A stretch of DNA of 64,000 nt from Bacteroidales bacterium (GTDB taxonomy: Bacteria; Bacteroidota; Bacteroidia; Bacteroidales; JAADJA01): the NCBI GenBank assembly GCA_030596605.1, contig JAUVJI010000001.1, positions 1-64,000 on the forward strand. The letters are read 5' to 3'. This document shows positions 49,022 through 59,504 of this stretch, one piece after another. The notes under the pieces were generated by a model. It saw only the letters and a list, made by a program, of their open reading frames with translations. It was not told the origin of the DNA and did not search any database. Made by a program: the position numbers and the translations under genes. How positions within the stretch are numbered: position 1 is the stretch's first letter; each line of letters opens with the position of its first letter.

Positions 49022-49555
49022 GTGAATGACGATATCAATTATTTAAAATTCAATAAAATGAAAAAGGAAAACTATTTATTAATATTAATTAGTATTTTAA
49101 CAACACTAACGGTTATTGCTGTGCTTATTGCCAACCTTTTTCCTGATAAATATGGGAGTCCAGAATTTAATAAGTTTGGCATGACAGCAGTTCTGGCAGA
49201 AATCATCGGATTATTTGTTCTTATCAGCAAGAAAGTATTTCAGCTTAATGATGTAAATGTATTTTTAACCTTACCGGAAAACACAGAGCCGCAGATTGAT
49301 TGGGACAATGAACATTGTTGGGTGATCGGGGACACAATGAAAGAAAAAATCAAGCTGATACAGACCGATGTGGGACCTGCATACAAAGTTCATTTTAATG
49401 AGGTTGCCAAGAAGAAACTGACAAAAGAAAAGGTGATTGAATTTGAATTAAAGGAAAAGAATGGAAATCCATGGCGCGTAGGTCCATTTAATCTTTTTGA
49501 TAAAACAAGAAATTTACAACCATTAGGAAATATAAATATGTTAAATTATGACTAG
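49022..49555 (+). CDS. two-TM protein with soluble C-terminal domain (likely start 49058)
   Basis: Two hydrophobic helices; stop overlaps the start of the next gene by 8 bp. Confidence 0.65.
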   Translation: MNDDINYLKFNKMKKENYLLILISILTTLTVIAVLIANLFPDKYGSPEFNKFGMTAVLAEIIGLFVLISKKVFQLNDVNVFLTLPENTEPQIDWDNEHCWVIGDTMKEKIKLIQTDVGPAYKVHFNEVAKKKLTKEKVIEFELKEKNGNPWRVGPFNLFDKTRNLQPLGNINMLNYD

Positions 49556-50099
49556 TATAAAAATTAGCAATTACAGTAAGTTATCTTCAAAGAAAGATAA
49601 TACTACCTGGTATGACTGGTGTGTTTTTGTTGATGAACCACTCGCAAGATTAAACCAGATTTCCAAAGTGAAATATATTTTACATCCAACATTTCCAAAT
49701 CCTGAAAGACTTATAAGTGATAAAGATTCAAAGTTTGCACTATATTCAAATGGATGGGGCGTGTTTTTAATTAGAATTGAGATTTATCTGGTGAATGGTG
49801 AGATAATAAAAACAAAGCATCAGCTAAAATTACAGGAGAATGATTGGCCGGTAAAAGAGGTGAACTTGGAAACTCTTGACTCTGAAGAGAGAAAGGTTTA
49901 TGAAACGATTAAAGGTTCATCCTTTAAATGGCGAAAATATCAAACCATTGCAAAGAAAACTGGGATACCCAATCAAGATCTTATAACTTCGCTTGAGAAC
50001 CTCGAAAAGCTCAATTTTATCCGTAAATCACCATTTAAGTCAGTAGACAATGATGAACTTTACGGGGTAACACCCACTGTTGGGATAAAACCTGAATAA
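49548..50099 (+). CDS. pYEATS-domain protein with C-terminal winged-helix segment
   Basis: WYDWCVFVDEPLARLNQISKVKYILHPTFPNPERLISDKDSKFALYSNGWGVFLIRIEIYLVNGEIIKTKHQLKL. Confidence 0.75.
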   Translation: MTSIKISNYSKLSSKKDNTTWYDWCVFVDEPLARLNQISKVKYILHPTFPNPERLISDKDSKFALYSNGWGVFLIRIEIYLVNGEIIKTKHQLKLQENDWPVKEVNLETLDSEERKVYETIKGSSFKWRKYQTIAKKTGIPNQDLITSLENLEKLNFIRKSPFKSVDNDELYGVTPTVGIKPE

Positions 50100-50220
50100 A
50101 TCCTTGTATTAAAAGAATAATAACCAAATATATTAATTTAATAATTCATTTAAATAACTACTTATTCTTGTTACTTTGCTCAGTTGAATACTGTAGCAGG
50201 ATAAGATAAAAAATTAACCT

Positions 50221-51165
50221 ATGAAAAAGTACACACATGCCTGGTTATCCTTAATGGCTATTAAAAGACTTGAACAAAGTTATATCAGCCAAAGTAATCA
50301 GAAATATGCAAGTAGTTTGATAGAATGGTTTAAAAACCATAATGATGATGTAATTCAGGGTGCCTGGTATCCTGATGCAATTATTAAAGATATGTCGACC
50401 AGCCATATTTATAAATTTACAACTTCAAATAGTGGTAATAATTATTATGGCTGTCTTCCTACCTCATATAATATTTATAGGGAAGGGAAGAATTCTGCTC
50501 TTTACAATACATATTATAAACTTGACAGCGGTAATTTACCCTACCGATGTGAAGCCATAGCCCATAGTATTATTGATAATCTCAAAATGAAAGAAAGTGA
50601 AGATAAGGGTTCACCAATCTGTCCAACCAATAATCATATAGCTAATTTGTTTTTTATGTTGAGTCATTATATTGCTGATGCTCATGTTCCATTTCATTGT
50701 GATTCCAGGAAGTTTTCAAGTGGTGTTGATATTCATGCTAAGGTAGAAGGAATTTGGGAGGATTATGTTAAAGATCATTACTTAATAGATCGAAATAATA
50801 AAGATAGATTTGAATATGATGGTATTTATCCAAAACTTGATTCTATCCAACAGACTTCTTATAATAATACAATTCTACCATGGATAGATTTAGAGATTCA
50901 AAATAGAAATTTTTATATTACATGGGGTTCAGGAAATGATAATGTCTTGGAATTTATGCAGGATATTTGTCATTATTCCTATTTGTGTTCCCATTTATTT
51001 ATTCCATCAGCATATGATCATACAACAGTTACAAATGCTAACTGGGATCAATTACAAAACAACATTTCCTTTGATGACCTGAGTAAGTATGTTCTTATTG
51101 ATGCAATTGATTCAATTGCCAGAGTATGGTTGAGGGTATGGAGGAAATATCAGCAGTGGTTATAA
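50221..51165 (+). CDS. S1/P1 nuclease / zinc-dependent phospholipase C-like protein
   Basis: GAWYPDAI, AHSIIDNL, MLSHYIADAHVPFHCD, HAKVEGIWEDYV (His/Asp/Glu metal ligands). Confidence 0.7.
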   Translation: MKKYTHAWLSLMAIKRLEQSYISQSNQKYASSLIEWFKNHNDDVIQGAWYPDAIIKDMSTSHIYKFTTSNSGNNYYGCLPTSYNIYREGKNSALYNTYYKLDSGNLPYRCEAIAHSIIDNLKMKESEDKGSPICPTNNHIANLFFMLSHYIADAHVPFHCDSRKFSSGVDIHAKVEGIWEDYVKDHYLIDRNNKDRFEYDGIYPKLDSIQQTSYNNTILPWIDLEIQNRNFYITWGSGNDNVLEFMQDICHYSYLCSHLFIPSAYDHTTVTNANWDQLQNNISFDDLSKYVLIDAIDSIARVWLRVWRKYQQWL

Positions 51166-51620
51166 AGTGTACACACAGGTCCAAGTCTTCTTAGCTGAAA
51201 AATTTATTGAATTTTAATAAATTTGTTTTTTCTATGAAAATTTTGAATTGGAGTAATCCTCTTCTGTAAGCTATTTCATTTCTTCCCGACTAATTATCAA
51301 AAAAGAAATGAAGAAGCTACTCATAATAAATATCGTTTTACTTGCAAAAACATGATGAATCAAAATGGCGTGAAACAACCTGGGGTAAAGTTATAGAAAA
51401 TCACCAGAATGCAGTTGTGTTGAACTCAGGGCAAACAATGGGTCCCGGTAAATTGGCCTCGTTATAGTGATTCGGAATGTGATCAATGATACTGTTTCCC
51501 ATTTCTCAGCGTAGAATATTATCTTTGACTTATAGGTGTTGTTTTAGCAAACAATAATTGCAACTTTCTACTTCCTCTTAGTGTCTGATTATAGATGTTT
51601 ACAGACAAAAAAATCTTTAA

Positions 51621-51800
51621 CCACATAAAATTTATGGTGAAGAAATTGTTAATAATCCCGAAAAAGGAGCTACTGTTGAAAAAGAATATGAAATAGTCTT
51701 AAATCCTGATTGGAATCAAAATGTTTACGCTGTTGCCATTCTCTGGGAAGTGGACCTGTTTGGCAGCCCCAATTATAAGTTTGTAAATGCGATAAAATAA
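51621..51800 (+). pseudogene. decayed C-terminus of a secreted (Omp28-like) protein
   Basis: Startless KIYGEEIVNNPEKGATVEKEYEIVLNPDWNQNVYAVAILWEVDLFGSPNYKFVNAIK*; another decayed frame upstream near 51345-51470. Confidence 0.45.
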
Positions 51801-51877
51801 GATATGATTACTATTATGTATCGCAAAGTTTTCAAATCATATACATCTTTTATCAAACGCATGATCGCAACCGGTGA

Positions 51878-52339
51878 TTAAATCTCCTTCATTAAATTCG
51901 CCATCTCAATAGCTGCCATCGCAGCATCAAAGCCTTTGTTACCTGATTTTGTGCCGGCACGTTCAATGGCCTGCTCGATACTATCTGTAGTGAGAACACC
52001 AAAAGAAATGGGCACTTCGGTATCAAGCATGGCATTGGCAATACCTTTGGATACTTCGGCTGCTACATAATCAAAGTGGGGGGTGGCTCCTCTAATAACT
52101 GCACCGAGACAAATGATCGCATCATACTTCCCTGATTTAGCCATTTTTTTAGCGATAAGCGGAATTTCAAAAGAACCCGGAGACCATGCAACTTCAATGT
52201 TGTTTTCTTCAGCGCCATGCCTTTTCAATGCATCTATAGCGCCACCCAATAATTTACTGCTGATAAACTCATTAAACCTTCCTGTAACGATGCCGAATTT
52301 GAAATCTTTGGCATTTAATTTTCCTTCTAAAACTTTCAT
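51878..52339 (-). CDS. ribH: 6,7-dimethyl-8-ribityllumazine synthase
   Basis: [45 protein letters not shown]. Confidence 0.95.
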   Translation of the reverse strand: MKVLEGKLNAKDFKFGIVTGRFNEFISSKLLGGAIDALKRHGAEENNIEVAWSPGSFEIPLIAKKMAKSGKYDAIICLGAVIRGATPHFDYVAAEVSKGIANAMLDTEVPISFGVLTTDSIEQAIERAGTKSGNKGFDAAMAAIEMANLMKEI

Positions 52340-52563
52340 GATATCTATTTTTTTTATTTCATTTAGAAAACCACCTTCTTTGATGGTTGTTATGTTCCTT
52401 GTTTGTTATACATGATAGTAATACCTGGAATAATGGAATATTGGGGTAATGGAATCATTCCATTCTTTCACCATTCCACCATTCCAATTCTTTCGTTTAA
52501 TAATAAAAGCGCCCACTGGGTGCAATTCAAAGCCACCTTCTTAGAGGGTGGATATTTATTTCA

Positions 52564-53787
52564 TTAACCTACTTCTTGTTTTAATGTATTGGCATTGAGC
52601 ATATGTCCGAGCTTTACCTTTTTTGTTTCCAGGTAGAACCGGTTGTTATCGTTATGATTTATTTCTATGGGAATTCGCTCTATTACTTTTAATCCAAAGC
52701 CATAAATGCCGGATATTTTTTTAGGATTATTGGTCATTAACCTAAGTTCTTTTACGCCAAGGTCAGCGAGAATCTCTGCACCGATCCCATAATCCCGCAA
52801 GTCTGCCGGGAAACCCAGGGCTTCATTGGCTTCAACGGTATCCATTCCATTGTCCTGCAAATGGTAGGCTTTCAGTTTATTCAGCAAACCGATCCCCCTT
52901 CCTTCCTGGCGCATGTATAGCAGAATTCCCCGACCTTCCATTGCAATTCTTTGCATAGCCATCTCCAATTGATCTCCGCAATCACAACGGCTTGAACCAA
53001 AAACATCACCGGTCAGGCATTCGGAATGAACCCTGGTTAGAACAGGCAAGCCATCTTTAATATCACCCATTATCAATGCAATATGCTCTTCCATTGTAAT
53101 TTTATCCTGGTAGCCTACAGCTTTAAATATGCCGTATTTTGTTGGGAGTTTAACTTGCGAAACCCTTTCAACCAGCTTTTCATGTCTCCGCCGATAATTA
53201 ATTAAGTCGGCAATAGTGACCAATTTAAGATTATGTTTTTTGACATATTCTTTTAGTTCGGGTACGCGTGCCATTGTACCATCTTCATTCATTATTTCGC
53301 AAATAACACCTGCCGGGAATAATCCTGCGAGCCTGGCAATATCAATTGCTGCCTCAGTGTGTCCCGCCCTAACCAGAACACCGCCCTTTTTATATTCAAG
53401 TGGAAATACATGCCCGGGTTTATTAAAATCTTCCGGTTTGGAATTGGAGTCAATTATTTTCTTTATGGTGAATGCGCGTTCGTGCGCTGATATTCCTGTT
53501 GTAGTTTCTGTTGCATCAACTGAAACAGTAAATGCAGTTTTATGTGTATCGGTATTGTCGACCACCATCATGCCAATATTTAGCTCATTCAGCCGCTCTT
53601 TGATGATGGGCATACAGATCAATCCCCCACCGAATTTAGCCATAAAATTTATGGCTTGCGGAGTGACTTTTTCTGCCGCCATAACCAGGTCCCCTTCGTT
53701 TTCCCTTCGTTTGTCATCCACTACAACGATCATTTTGCCGTTCAGGATGTCTTCAATTGCCTCTTCAATAGTATTAAAATCACTCAT
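52564..53787 (-). CDS. ribBA: bifunctional 3,4-DHBP synthase / GTP cyclohydrolase II
   Basis: [53 protein letters not shown]. Confidence 0.95.
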   Translation of the reverse strand: MSDFNTIEEAIEDILNGKMIVVVDDKRRENEGDLVMAAEKVTPQAINFMAKFGGGLICMPIIKERLNELNIGMMVVDNTDTHKTAFTVSVDATETTTGISAHERAFTIKKIIDSNSKPEDFNKPGHVFPLEYKKGGVLVRAGHTEAAIDIARLAGLFPAGVICEIMNEDGTMARVPELKEYVKKHNLKLVTIADLINYRRRHEKLVERVSQVKLPTKYGIFKAVGYQDKITMEEHIALIMGDIKDGLPVLTRVHSECLTGDVFGSSRCDCGDQLEMAMQRIAMEGRGILLYMRQEGRGIGLLNKLKAYHLQDNGMDTVEANEALGFPADLRDYGIGAEILADLGVKELRLMTNNPKKISGIYGFGLKVIERIPIEINHNDNNRFYLETKKVKLGHMLNANTLKQEVG

Positions 53788-53790
53788 GAG

Positions 53791-54444
53791 TTATTCGGTA
53801 AATCCGTGTTTCGTTAAAAACTCTAAATCAATATTGTTATCTCTTTTGGTCTGATCTTTATCACTTAAAAATTTCTCAACATATTTCCCAATCATATCAC
53901 ATTCAATGTTTACCCGGTCACCAATATTTTTACCTAGTAGAACAGTAGCCATTGCAGTGTGGGGTATTATTGAAACGGTAAAAATTTGATCAATTGCATC
54001 TGCAACAGTTAAGCTGATTCCATCAATGGCAACAGAACCTTTTTTAATGATATATCTTGAAATGGATTCGTCACATTTAATGTAAAACCAAATAGCATTA
54101 TCATCTGATTTAATATCCTTGATGACTCCAGTTCCATCAATATGTCCACTAACAAGATGACCACCCAGCCTGTCCGAAATTCGTAATGCACGTTCCAGGT
54201 TTACTTTTGATCCTGGCTTTAAATCATTCAAGTTTGTCCTGTTGATTGTTTCCGACATGGCATCAACAGAAAATACCTTTGAATCAAATTTAGTTACAGT
54301 GAAGCATATACCATTCGTATTTATACTGTCGCCGATCTTCAAATCTTCGAGCACTTTATTCGCCTGAATATTTAATACAACAGATTTGGCGCCCCGTTGA
54401 ATTGAGTCAATTATTCCTATTTCCTCTATTATACCTGTAAACAT
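53791..54444 (-). CDS. ribE: riboflavin synthase alpha chain
   Basis: MFTGIIEEIG, VNLERALRISDRLGGHLVSGHIDG. Confidence 0.93.
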   Translation of the reverse strand: MFTGIIEEIGIIDSIQRGAKSVVLNIQANKVLEDLKIGDSINTNGICFTVTKFDSKVFSVDAMSETINRTNLNDLKPGSKVNLERALRISDRLGGHLVSGHIDGTGVIKDIKSDDNAIWFYIKCDESISRYIIKKGSVAIDGISLTVADAIDQIFTVSIIPHTAMATVLLGKNIGDRVNIECDMIGKYVEKFLSDKDQTKRDNNIDLEFLTKHGFTE

Positions 54445-54445
54445 G

Positions 54446-55552
54446 CTACTTTTTAATAATATAAGCTTCAATCATCAAATCATCTCCAAATCTTTTAATA
54501 TCTTTTATATTGAGCGTTATTGCTTCATCCACTTTTTTAAAGCCGGTTCCACCAACCGGTGAAATTGCATTATCACCTCCAAGTATTTTGGGCGAAATGA
54601 ACGAATAAACTTTATCAACAATACCATCCTGAATGGCAGAGAAATTTAATGTGCTGCCACCTTCGAGCAAGATGCTGTCAATCCCTCTTTTGCCTAATTC
54701 CTTAATCAGATAAGTTACATCAACCTTTTTATTCTTCTCAGGACAAACAATGATTTGTGCACCTTTCTTTTTAACTCCATTTACAAAATCTGAATCGGCC
54801 TGACTGGTAATTGCAATGATTGTTTTTGCATCTTTCGTATTTAATACCTTCGCTGATAAAGGTGTCCTCCCAGTTGAATCAACCACAACTCGCAAAGGAT
54901 GGCTTTTCTTTTTAAAACCGGACCGATCTGTAAGCATAGGATCATCTTTAATGATAGTATTCACACCAACCATAATGGCTGCAAGCCGGTGTCGTAACTC
55001 ATGCACATATTTGCGGGAATTTTCATTCGAAATCCATTTTGAATCACCGGTAAAGGTTGATATTTTACCATCCAGTGTCATGGCAGTTTTTAAGGTACAG
55101 AAAGGTAATTGCCTGGTGATATATTTGATGTATGCTTCGTTCAATGTTTTTATTTCATCTTCCAAAATACCATTATCAACCTTAATTCCTGCATTTATTA
55201 ATGTTTCAATCCCCTTTCCATTAACCAATACATTCGGGTCTATCATACCGACAACAACCCTTTTGAATTGCTCTTTGATGAGCCGTTCGGTACATGGTGG
55301 TGTTTTTCCATGATGATTGCAGGGTTCCATTGTAACGTATATTGTAGAGCCCTTAAGACTTTCTTTTGAATTACGAATAGCATTTATTTCAGCATGAGGC
55401 CCTCCAAAACCGGCATGATACCCTTTACCGATTATTTTGCCATTTTTAACTATTACTGCGCCTACCAACGGATTGGGATTGACAAACCCAAAACCTTTTT
55501 TTGACAATTTAATTGCCTGTTTCATGAACTTTATATCGCCGGATGTTGCCAT
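54446..55552 (-). CDS. ribD: bifunctional diaminohydroxyphosphoribosylaminopyrimidine deaminase / reductase
   Basis: VNPNPLVGAVIVKNG, HAEINAI, TMEPCNHHGKTPPCTE; C-terminal reductase. Confidence 0.95.
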   Translation of the reverse strand: MATSGDIKFMKQAIKLSKKGFGFVNPNPLVGAVIVKNGKIIGKGYHAGFGGPHAEINAIRNSKESLKGSTIYVTMEPCNHHGKTPPCTERLIKEQFKRVVVGMIDPNVLVNGKGIETLINAGIKVDNGILEDEIKTLNEAYIKYITRQLPFCTLKTAMTLDGKISTFTGDSKWISNENSRKYVHELRHRLAAIMVGVNTIIKDDPMLTDRSGFKKKSHPLRVVVDSTGRTPLSAKVLNTKDAKTIIAITSQADSDFVNGVKKKGAQIIVCPEKNKKVDVTYLIKELGKRGIDSILLEGGSTLNFSAIQDGIVDKVYSFISPKILGGDNAISPVGGTGFKKVDEAITLNIKDIKRFGDDLMIEAYIIKK

Positions 55553-55584
55553 AAAAAAACCCCAAAGATTTATAATCTTCAGGG
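55553..55584 (-). terminator. intrinsic terminator abutting the ribD start codon
   Basis: Minus strand CCCTGAAGATTATAAATCTTTGGGG-TTTTTTT-ATG. Confidence 0.75.
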
Positions 55585-55628
55585 CAAAAAAAAATATACT
55601 TTAGATACTATTTATCAAGTACAAAACC

Positions 55629-55745
55629 TCTTCTATCATCCAGACTTTAACTGTCGGTTCCGGAATTTCACCAGATCAGTCACTCATCAGCGTGAGTCGC
55701 GGACTATTACCGCCGGTCGGGAATTACACCCTGCCCCGAAGAAAT
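55629..55745 (-). promoter_or_regulatory. FMN riboswitch (RFN element)
   Basis: Minus strand TTCTTCGGGGCAGGGTGTAATTCCCGACCGGCGGTAATAGTCCGCGA...CTGGTGAAATTCCGGAACCGACAGTTAAAGTCTGGATGATAGAAGA. Confidence 0.95.
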
Positions 55746-55835
55746 TTAATTTACGTCAGCAAAGATAAATGAATTTTTCAATTCCCAAATTAATAAAGCT
55801 GAATTTTGATAAATTAAATAATTGATGTGAATTGG

Positions 55836-58145
55836 TTATGAAACGGGCAATGAAAAATAGAATTGACTGCCTTTTCCCTCTTTACTTTTGATCCAAATTT
55901 TGCCACTATTCTTCTCCACAAATTCTTTGCATAAAATTAATCCCAGGCCGGTTCCTTTTTCTTTGTCTGTCCCTACTGTTTGGAATTTATGGTCAAGTCG
56001 GAAAATTTTCTTAAGATTATCGGATGAAATGCCAATACCAGAATCTGCGACTTCAATTTCAAGGTGCTGATTCTTTTCAATCGAATGAACTTCTACTGTG
56101 CCATTTTGTGGCGTGAATTTTATTGCGTTCGAGACCAGGTTTAATAGTACCGTTGATACCATATTTTTATCTGCATAAGCAAATGTATTTGGATTTATAT
56201 CAGAGGCCAATTTGATTTTTTTATTTTTTGCAATGGGCGATAGCAGTGCAACGGTTTCTTTTGAGATTTTAGACAAGTCAATTTTTTCTTTTACCACTAT
56301 TGTTTTTCCTGTTTGGGTACCGGCCCAATCAAGTAAATTTTGAAGTAAAGTAAATGTATTCTCGGAGGAATCCTTTATCTGCAAAATAAATCGCTTTCTT
56401 TCTTCTTCTGAAAAGGTGTCATAATCTTCGGTTAATAAACTTGTTAGCACTAAAAGTGAATTAAACGGACTTTTCAAGTCATGGGCTACGATAGAGAAAA
56501 ATTTGTCTTTGGTTTTATTGGCCTCCTTAAGCTCCTTATTAAGATTTTCAACTTTTGATTGTTGATCTTCAATCTGTTTATTTTTAAGTGATAATTGAAT
56601 ATTTAGCTTTTGATTTTGCTGGTACCTTGTGTGAAAAATTACCATTACACTGAATAAGCCTAAAAGGACAAATAATACAAAACCAATAATTAACTGCTGA
56701 TTTCTGATTCGCACCTTATTTAATTGCTCGCTATGACGAAGCCGTTCATTATCCTTATCCTTTTTTTCAACCTGGTATTTAGCCTGCAATTCTGCAATTG
56801 TTCTTTTGCTTTCTTTAGAGTATATTACTTCTTTTCCTTCGACATATAATTTATGGTAATTGTATGCCTTTTTGTAATTTTTAATGTTAAAGTAAACTTC
56901 TGAAAGACTTTTATAGCATTTGATCATTTGGTATTTGAAATTTATTTCTTCGGCAATTGTAAGTCCTTTATTCAAATAATCGAGCGCCTTTGTATAGTCC
57001 TCAACGTTTGTGTAGATTATACCAAGCTCTGTATATGTTATTGAAAGCCGTTTTTTATCTCCAATATCTTCTTTAAGCTTTAGCGCTTTTTTTTGATAAT
57101 CAAGCGCTATAATGTAATTTCCTTTAAGGTTATAAGCTTCGCCGATATTGCTTAAAGTAATTGACTTTAACTTTTTATTATTAATTTGTTTCCCAATTAA
57201 ATCTGCTTTGAAATAGTACTCAAGCGCTTTATCGTATAACTCTTTTTGTAAATATACATCCCCAATGTGTAGAGTCATATTCACTATATCTGCTGTCTGG
57301 CCAAGCTTTTGAAACAACACAAGACTTTTTTTGTAATATTCATGTGCCCTGTCGTAATTACCAAGATCCTGATAAATAACACCTAAACTGTTATATGAGT
57401 TTGCAATTCCATTATCATCACCGGTTTCTTCCCAAAATTTCAAAGCTTCCTGGCTGTAAAGTAATGCATCATCATATTCTCCCCAATGCCTGAGTATGGA
57501 GGCCAGACCACGAAGTGTTCTGGCAATACCATCAAAATATTGATTATTCTTAAATATATCAAGAGCCCGTTCATAATATTCTTTTGCTTCGATGTATTTA
57601 CTCCAGCTGTAATAACAAAGTCCAATAGTTCTAAGTATTCTGGCAGCTTCCAGTTCATTGTTTTTTGTATTATGAATACTGTAGAGTCTTGTATTATACT
57701 CGATGGCTTTTTCATAATTATCGAGTTTAAGATAGGCTCCGCCCAAAATTTCCAGAGATTGCATTATCAATTCCTCATTTCCAAGTTCTTCTGCCAGAAT
57801 TAAAGACCGGGCGGCATATTCAACTTGCTTTTCATAGGATATGTCTGTATACAGTACAGCAAGTTTATTGCAGATACTTATTTTTTCATCAACGGATAAA
57901 TTGAATCCAAGAGAATTGTATAGTACATTTTCCAGGCTGTCGATTCTTGCATTTACCTTTAAAGTATCAACGCCAGGATCAGCAATTGTTAACAGGCTTA
58001 TAGTAAGACTGATATATAGAATAAATATTTTCCGCATATGAAATTTCGACCTGAAGATAGAGATATTCATTATTACAACGAAAAAACGTGGGAATGGTTG
58101 TATAAATCTGTGAAAATTACGGTAAATTAGGTTGACCGAAGTCAA
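55836..58145 (-). CDS. TPR-repeat sensor histidine kinase (likely start 58037)
   Basis: Multiple TPRs, TM, HDLKSPFNSLL (H-box), NLVSNAIKFTPQNG, GTGLGLILCKEFVEKN. Confidence 0.92.
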   Translation of the reverse strand: MTSVNLIYRNFHRFIQPFPRFFVVIMNISIFRSKFHMRKIFILYISLTISLLTIADPGVDTLKVNARIDSLENVLYNSLGFNLSVDEKISICNKLAVLYTDISYEKQVEYAARSLILAEELGNEELIMQSLEILGGAYLKLDNYEKAIEYNTRLYSIHNTKNNELEAARILRTIGLCYYSWSKYIEAKEYYERALDIFKNNQYFDGIARTLRGLASILRHWGEYDDALLYSQEALKFWEETGDDNGIANSYNSLGVIYQDLGNYDRAHEYYKKSLVLFQKLGQTADIVNMTLHIGDVYLQKELYDKALEYYFKADLIGKQINNKKLKSITLSNIGEAYNLKGNYIIALDYQKKALKLKEDIGDKKRLSITYTELGIIYTNVEDYTKALDYLNKGLTIAEEINFKYQMIKCYKSLSEVYFNIKNYKKAYNYHKLYVEGKEVIYSKESKRTIAELQAKYQVEKKDKDNERLRHSEQLNKVRIRNQQLIIGFVLFVLLGLFSVMVIFHTRYQQNQKLNIQLSLKNKQIEDQQSKVENLNKELKEANKTKDKFFSIVAHDLKSPFNSLLVLTSLLTEDYDTFSEEERKRFILQIKDSSENTFTLLQNLLDWAGTQTGKTIVVKEKIDLSKISKETVALLSPIAKNKKIKLASDINPNTFAYADKNMVSTVLLNLVSNAIKFTPQNGTVEVHSIEKNQHLEIEVADSGIGISSDNLKKIFRLDHKFQTVGTDKEKGTGLGLILCKEFVEKNSGKIWIKSKEGKGSQFYFSLPVS

Positions 58146-58197
58146 CCGGGCTTTAAAACCGGAATTTGTATAAAATTATTATAGCTTTTCTGAAGGA

Positions 58198-59412
58198 TTA
58201 TTGCAATCCCAATTTTTTACGAATGTCCTTAGGAATCGCATCTTTATGAACCATGATATCTATGGTCTTTAATCTGACAAAAGCATCTGATGCATAAAAG
58301 TATCCGTCATAAATGTGATCAGTGGTTCCCCATGAGTTTTTGACTTTATAAAATTTGTTGCCATCCTGGTCTTCAGCAATACCGGTAATTTGCATACCAT
58401 GATCATCCGTTGTGGAATAATTGTCGAATTCTTGCTGACGCATTTCCTGCGTAATATTTTTTTCTTTTACAGGGCCATCAAAACAGTACAGCGCTTTCTT
58501 TTTCTCATCCTTTGTCAGCTTCTCCCATTTTTCTTTTTCTGATCCACTTAAATCGGTGAGTTCTTCATCAGGTACGATGGCTACTCCATTTTTCCAGGAG
58601 AATCCTTTTTCACTAATGTCACTTCCCCATCCGATAGTAAATCCATTTTCTAATGCATAATCCATGATCTCCATCATTTCATCCAATGGAACATTGTAGA
58701 CTTTGTCAAGCATCCAATTATCAGGAATCTCCAGGATGAATTTTTCATAAAAAGGGTGGTGTGTGTAAGATCCGATCTCAATGTAATCCTCCGTATTTAT
58801 TTCGAGTTCATCAGCAAAGGAACGAGGTGTATATTCTTTGCCATTATAAGTAAAACTTTCAGGACATTCACCTAAATAGGCATCCAGTATTCCTTCAAAT
58901 CCCTGATACCATACAGGTGTTAATTTTTTGTTTTTATTTTTAATTACCGCATCAATATAGCCTCGTGTTACAGCATCCAATTCACCATGAATATGATTGT
59001 CTTCTCCTATCACCTTTCCATTATACACTTCTTCCGGTACAATTCCATATTCGTTTATCACATGTAAAACATCATGGAATGCACCTCCGCCTGAAAAGTT
59101 AAATTCTCCATGAAAACGAACATATTTCTGAGCCTTTTCAGAATAAGTTTGCCTTACAATAAACATCTCTGACAGATCGTATTCTTCTTTTCCCATTCTT
59201 AATAGTTCTGATTCAATAAATGCAAGGGATGAAAAACTCCAGCATGTGCTTGACTTGTATTGATTTTTTATGGGAGTTTCGTCGTTTTCAGTAATAATGG
59301 TAAATTCATATCCCTTTGGTTCTTTGGTTTCTTCTTCCTGGGCAAGTATGATATCAGTTGTTAATACGAAAGTAAAAACTATTAGGAAAAAGTGTAAAGT
59401 TATTTTTTTCAT
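58198..59412 (-). CDS. aminopeptidase C / bleomycin hydrolase-like C1B protease (secreted)
   Basis: NQYKSSTCWSFSSLAFIESEL, DHGMQITGIA, VKNSWGT. Confidence 0.88.
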   Translation of the reverse strand: MKKITLHFFLIVFTFVLTTDIILAQEEETKEPKGYEFTIITENDETPIKNQYKSSTCWSFSSLAFIESELLRMGKEEYDLSEMFIVRQTYSEKAQKYVRFHGEFNFSGGGAFHDVLHVINEYGIVPEEVYNGKVIGEDNHIHGELDAVTRGYIDAVIKNKNKKLTPVWYQGFEGILDAYLGECPESFTYNGKEYTPRSFADELEINTEDYIEIGSYTHHPFYEKFILEIPDNWMLDKVYNVPLDEMMEIMDYALENGFTIGWGSDISEKGFSWKNGVAIVPDEELTDLSGSEKEKWEKLTKDEKKKALYCFDGPVKEKNITQEMRQQEFDNYSTTDDHGMQITGIAEDQDGNKFYKVKNSWGTTDHIYDGYFYASDAFVRLKTIDIMVHKDAIPKDIRKKLGLQ

Positions 59413-59504
59413 TTTTCTAATTTTTATGATGAATTTTTAGAAGGATGCAAATGTAAAAACATTAAAGAATTCGACCAAAGGTGTATTTTTATGAATAATG
59501 CAGG

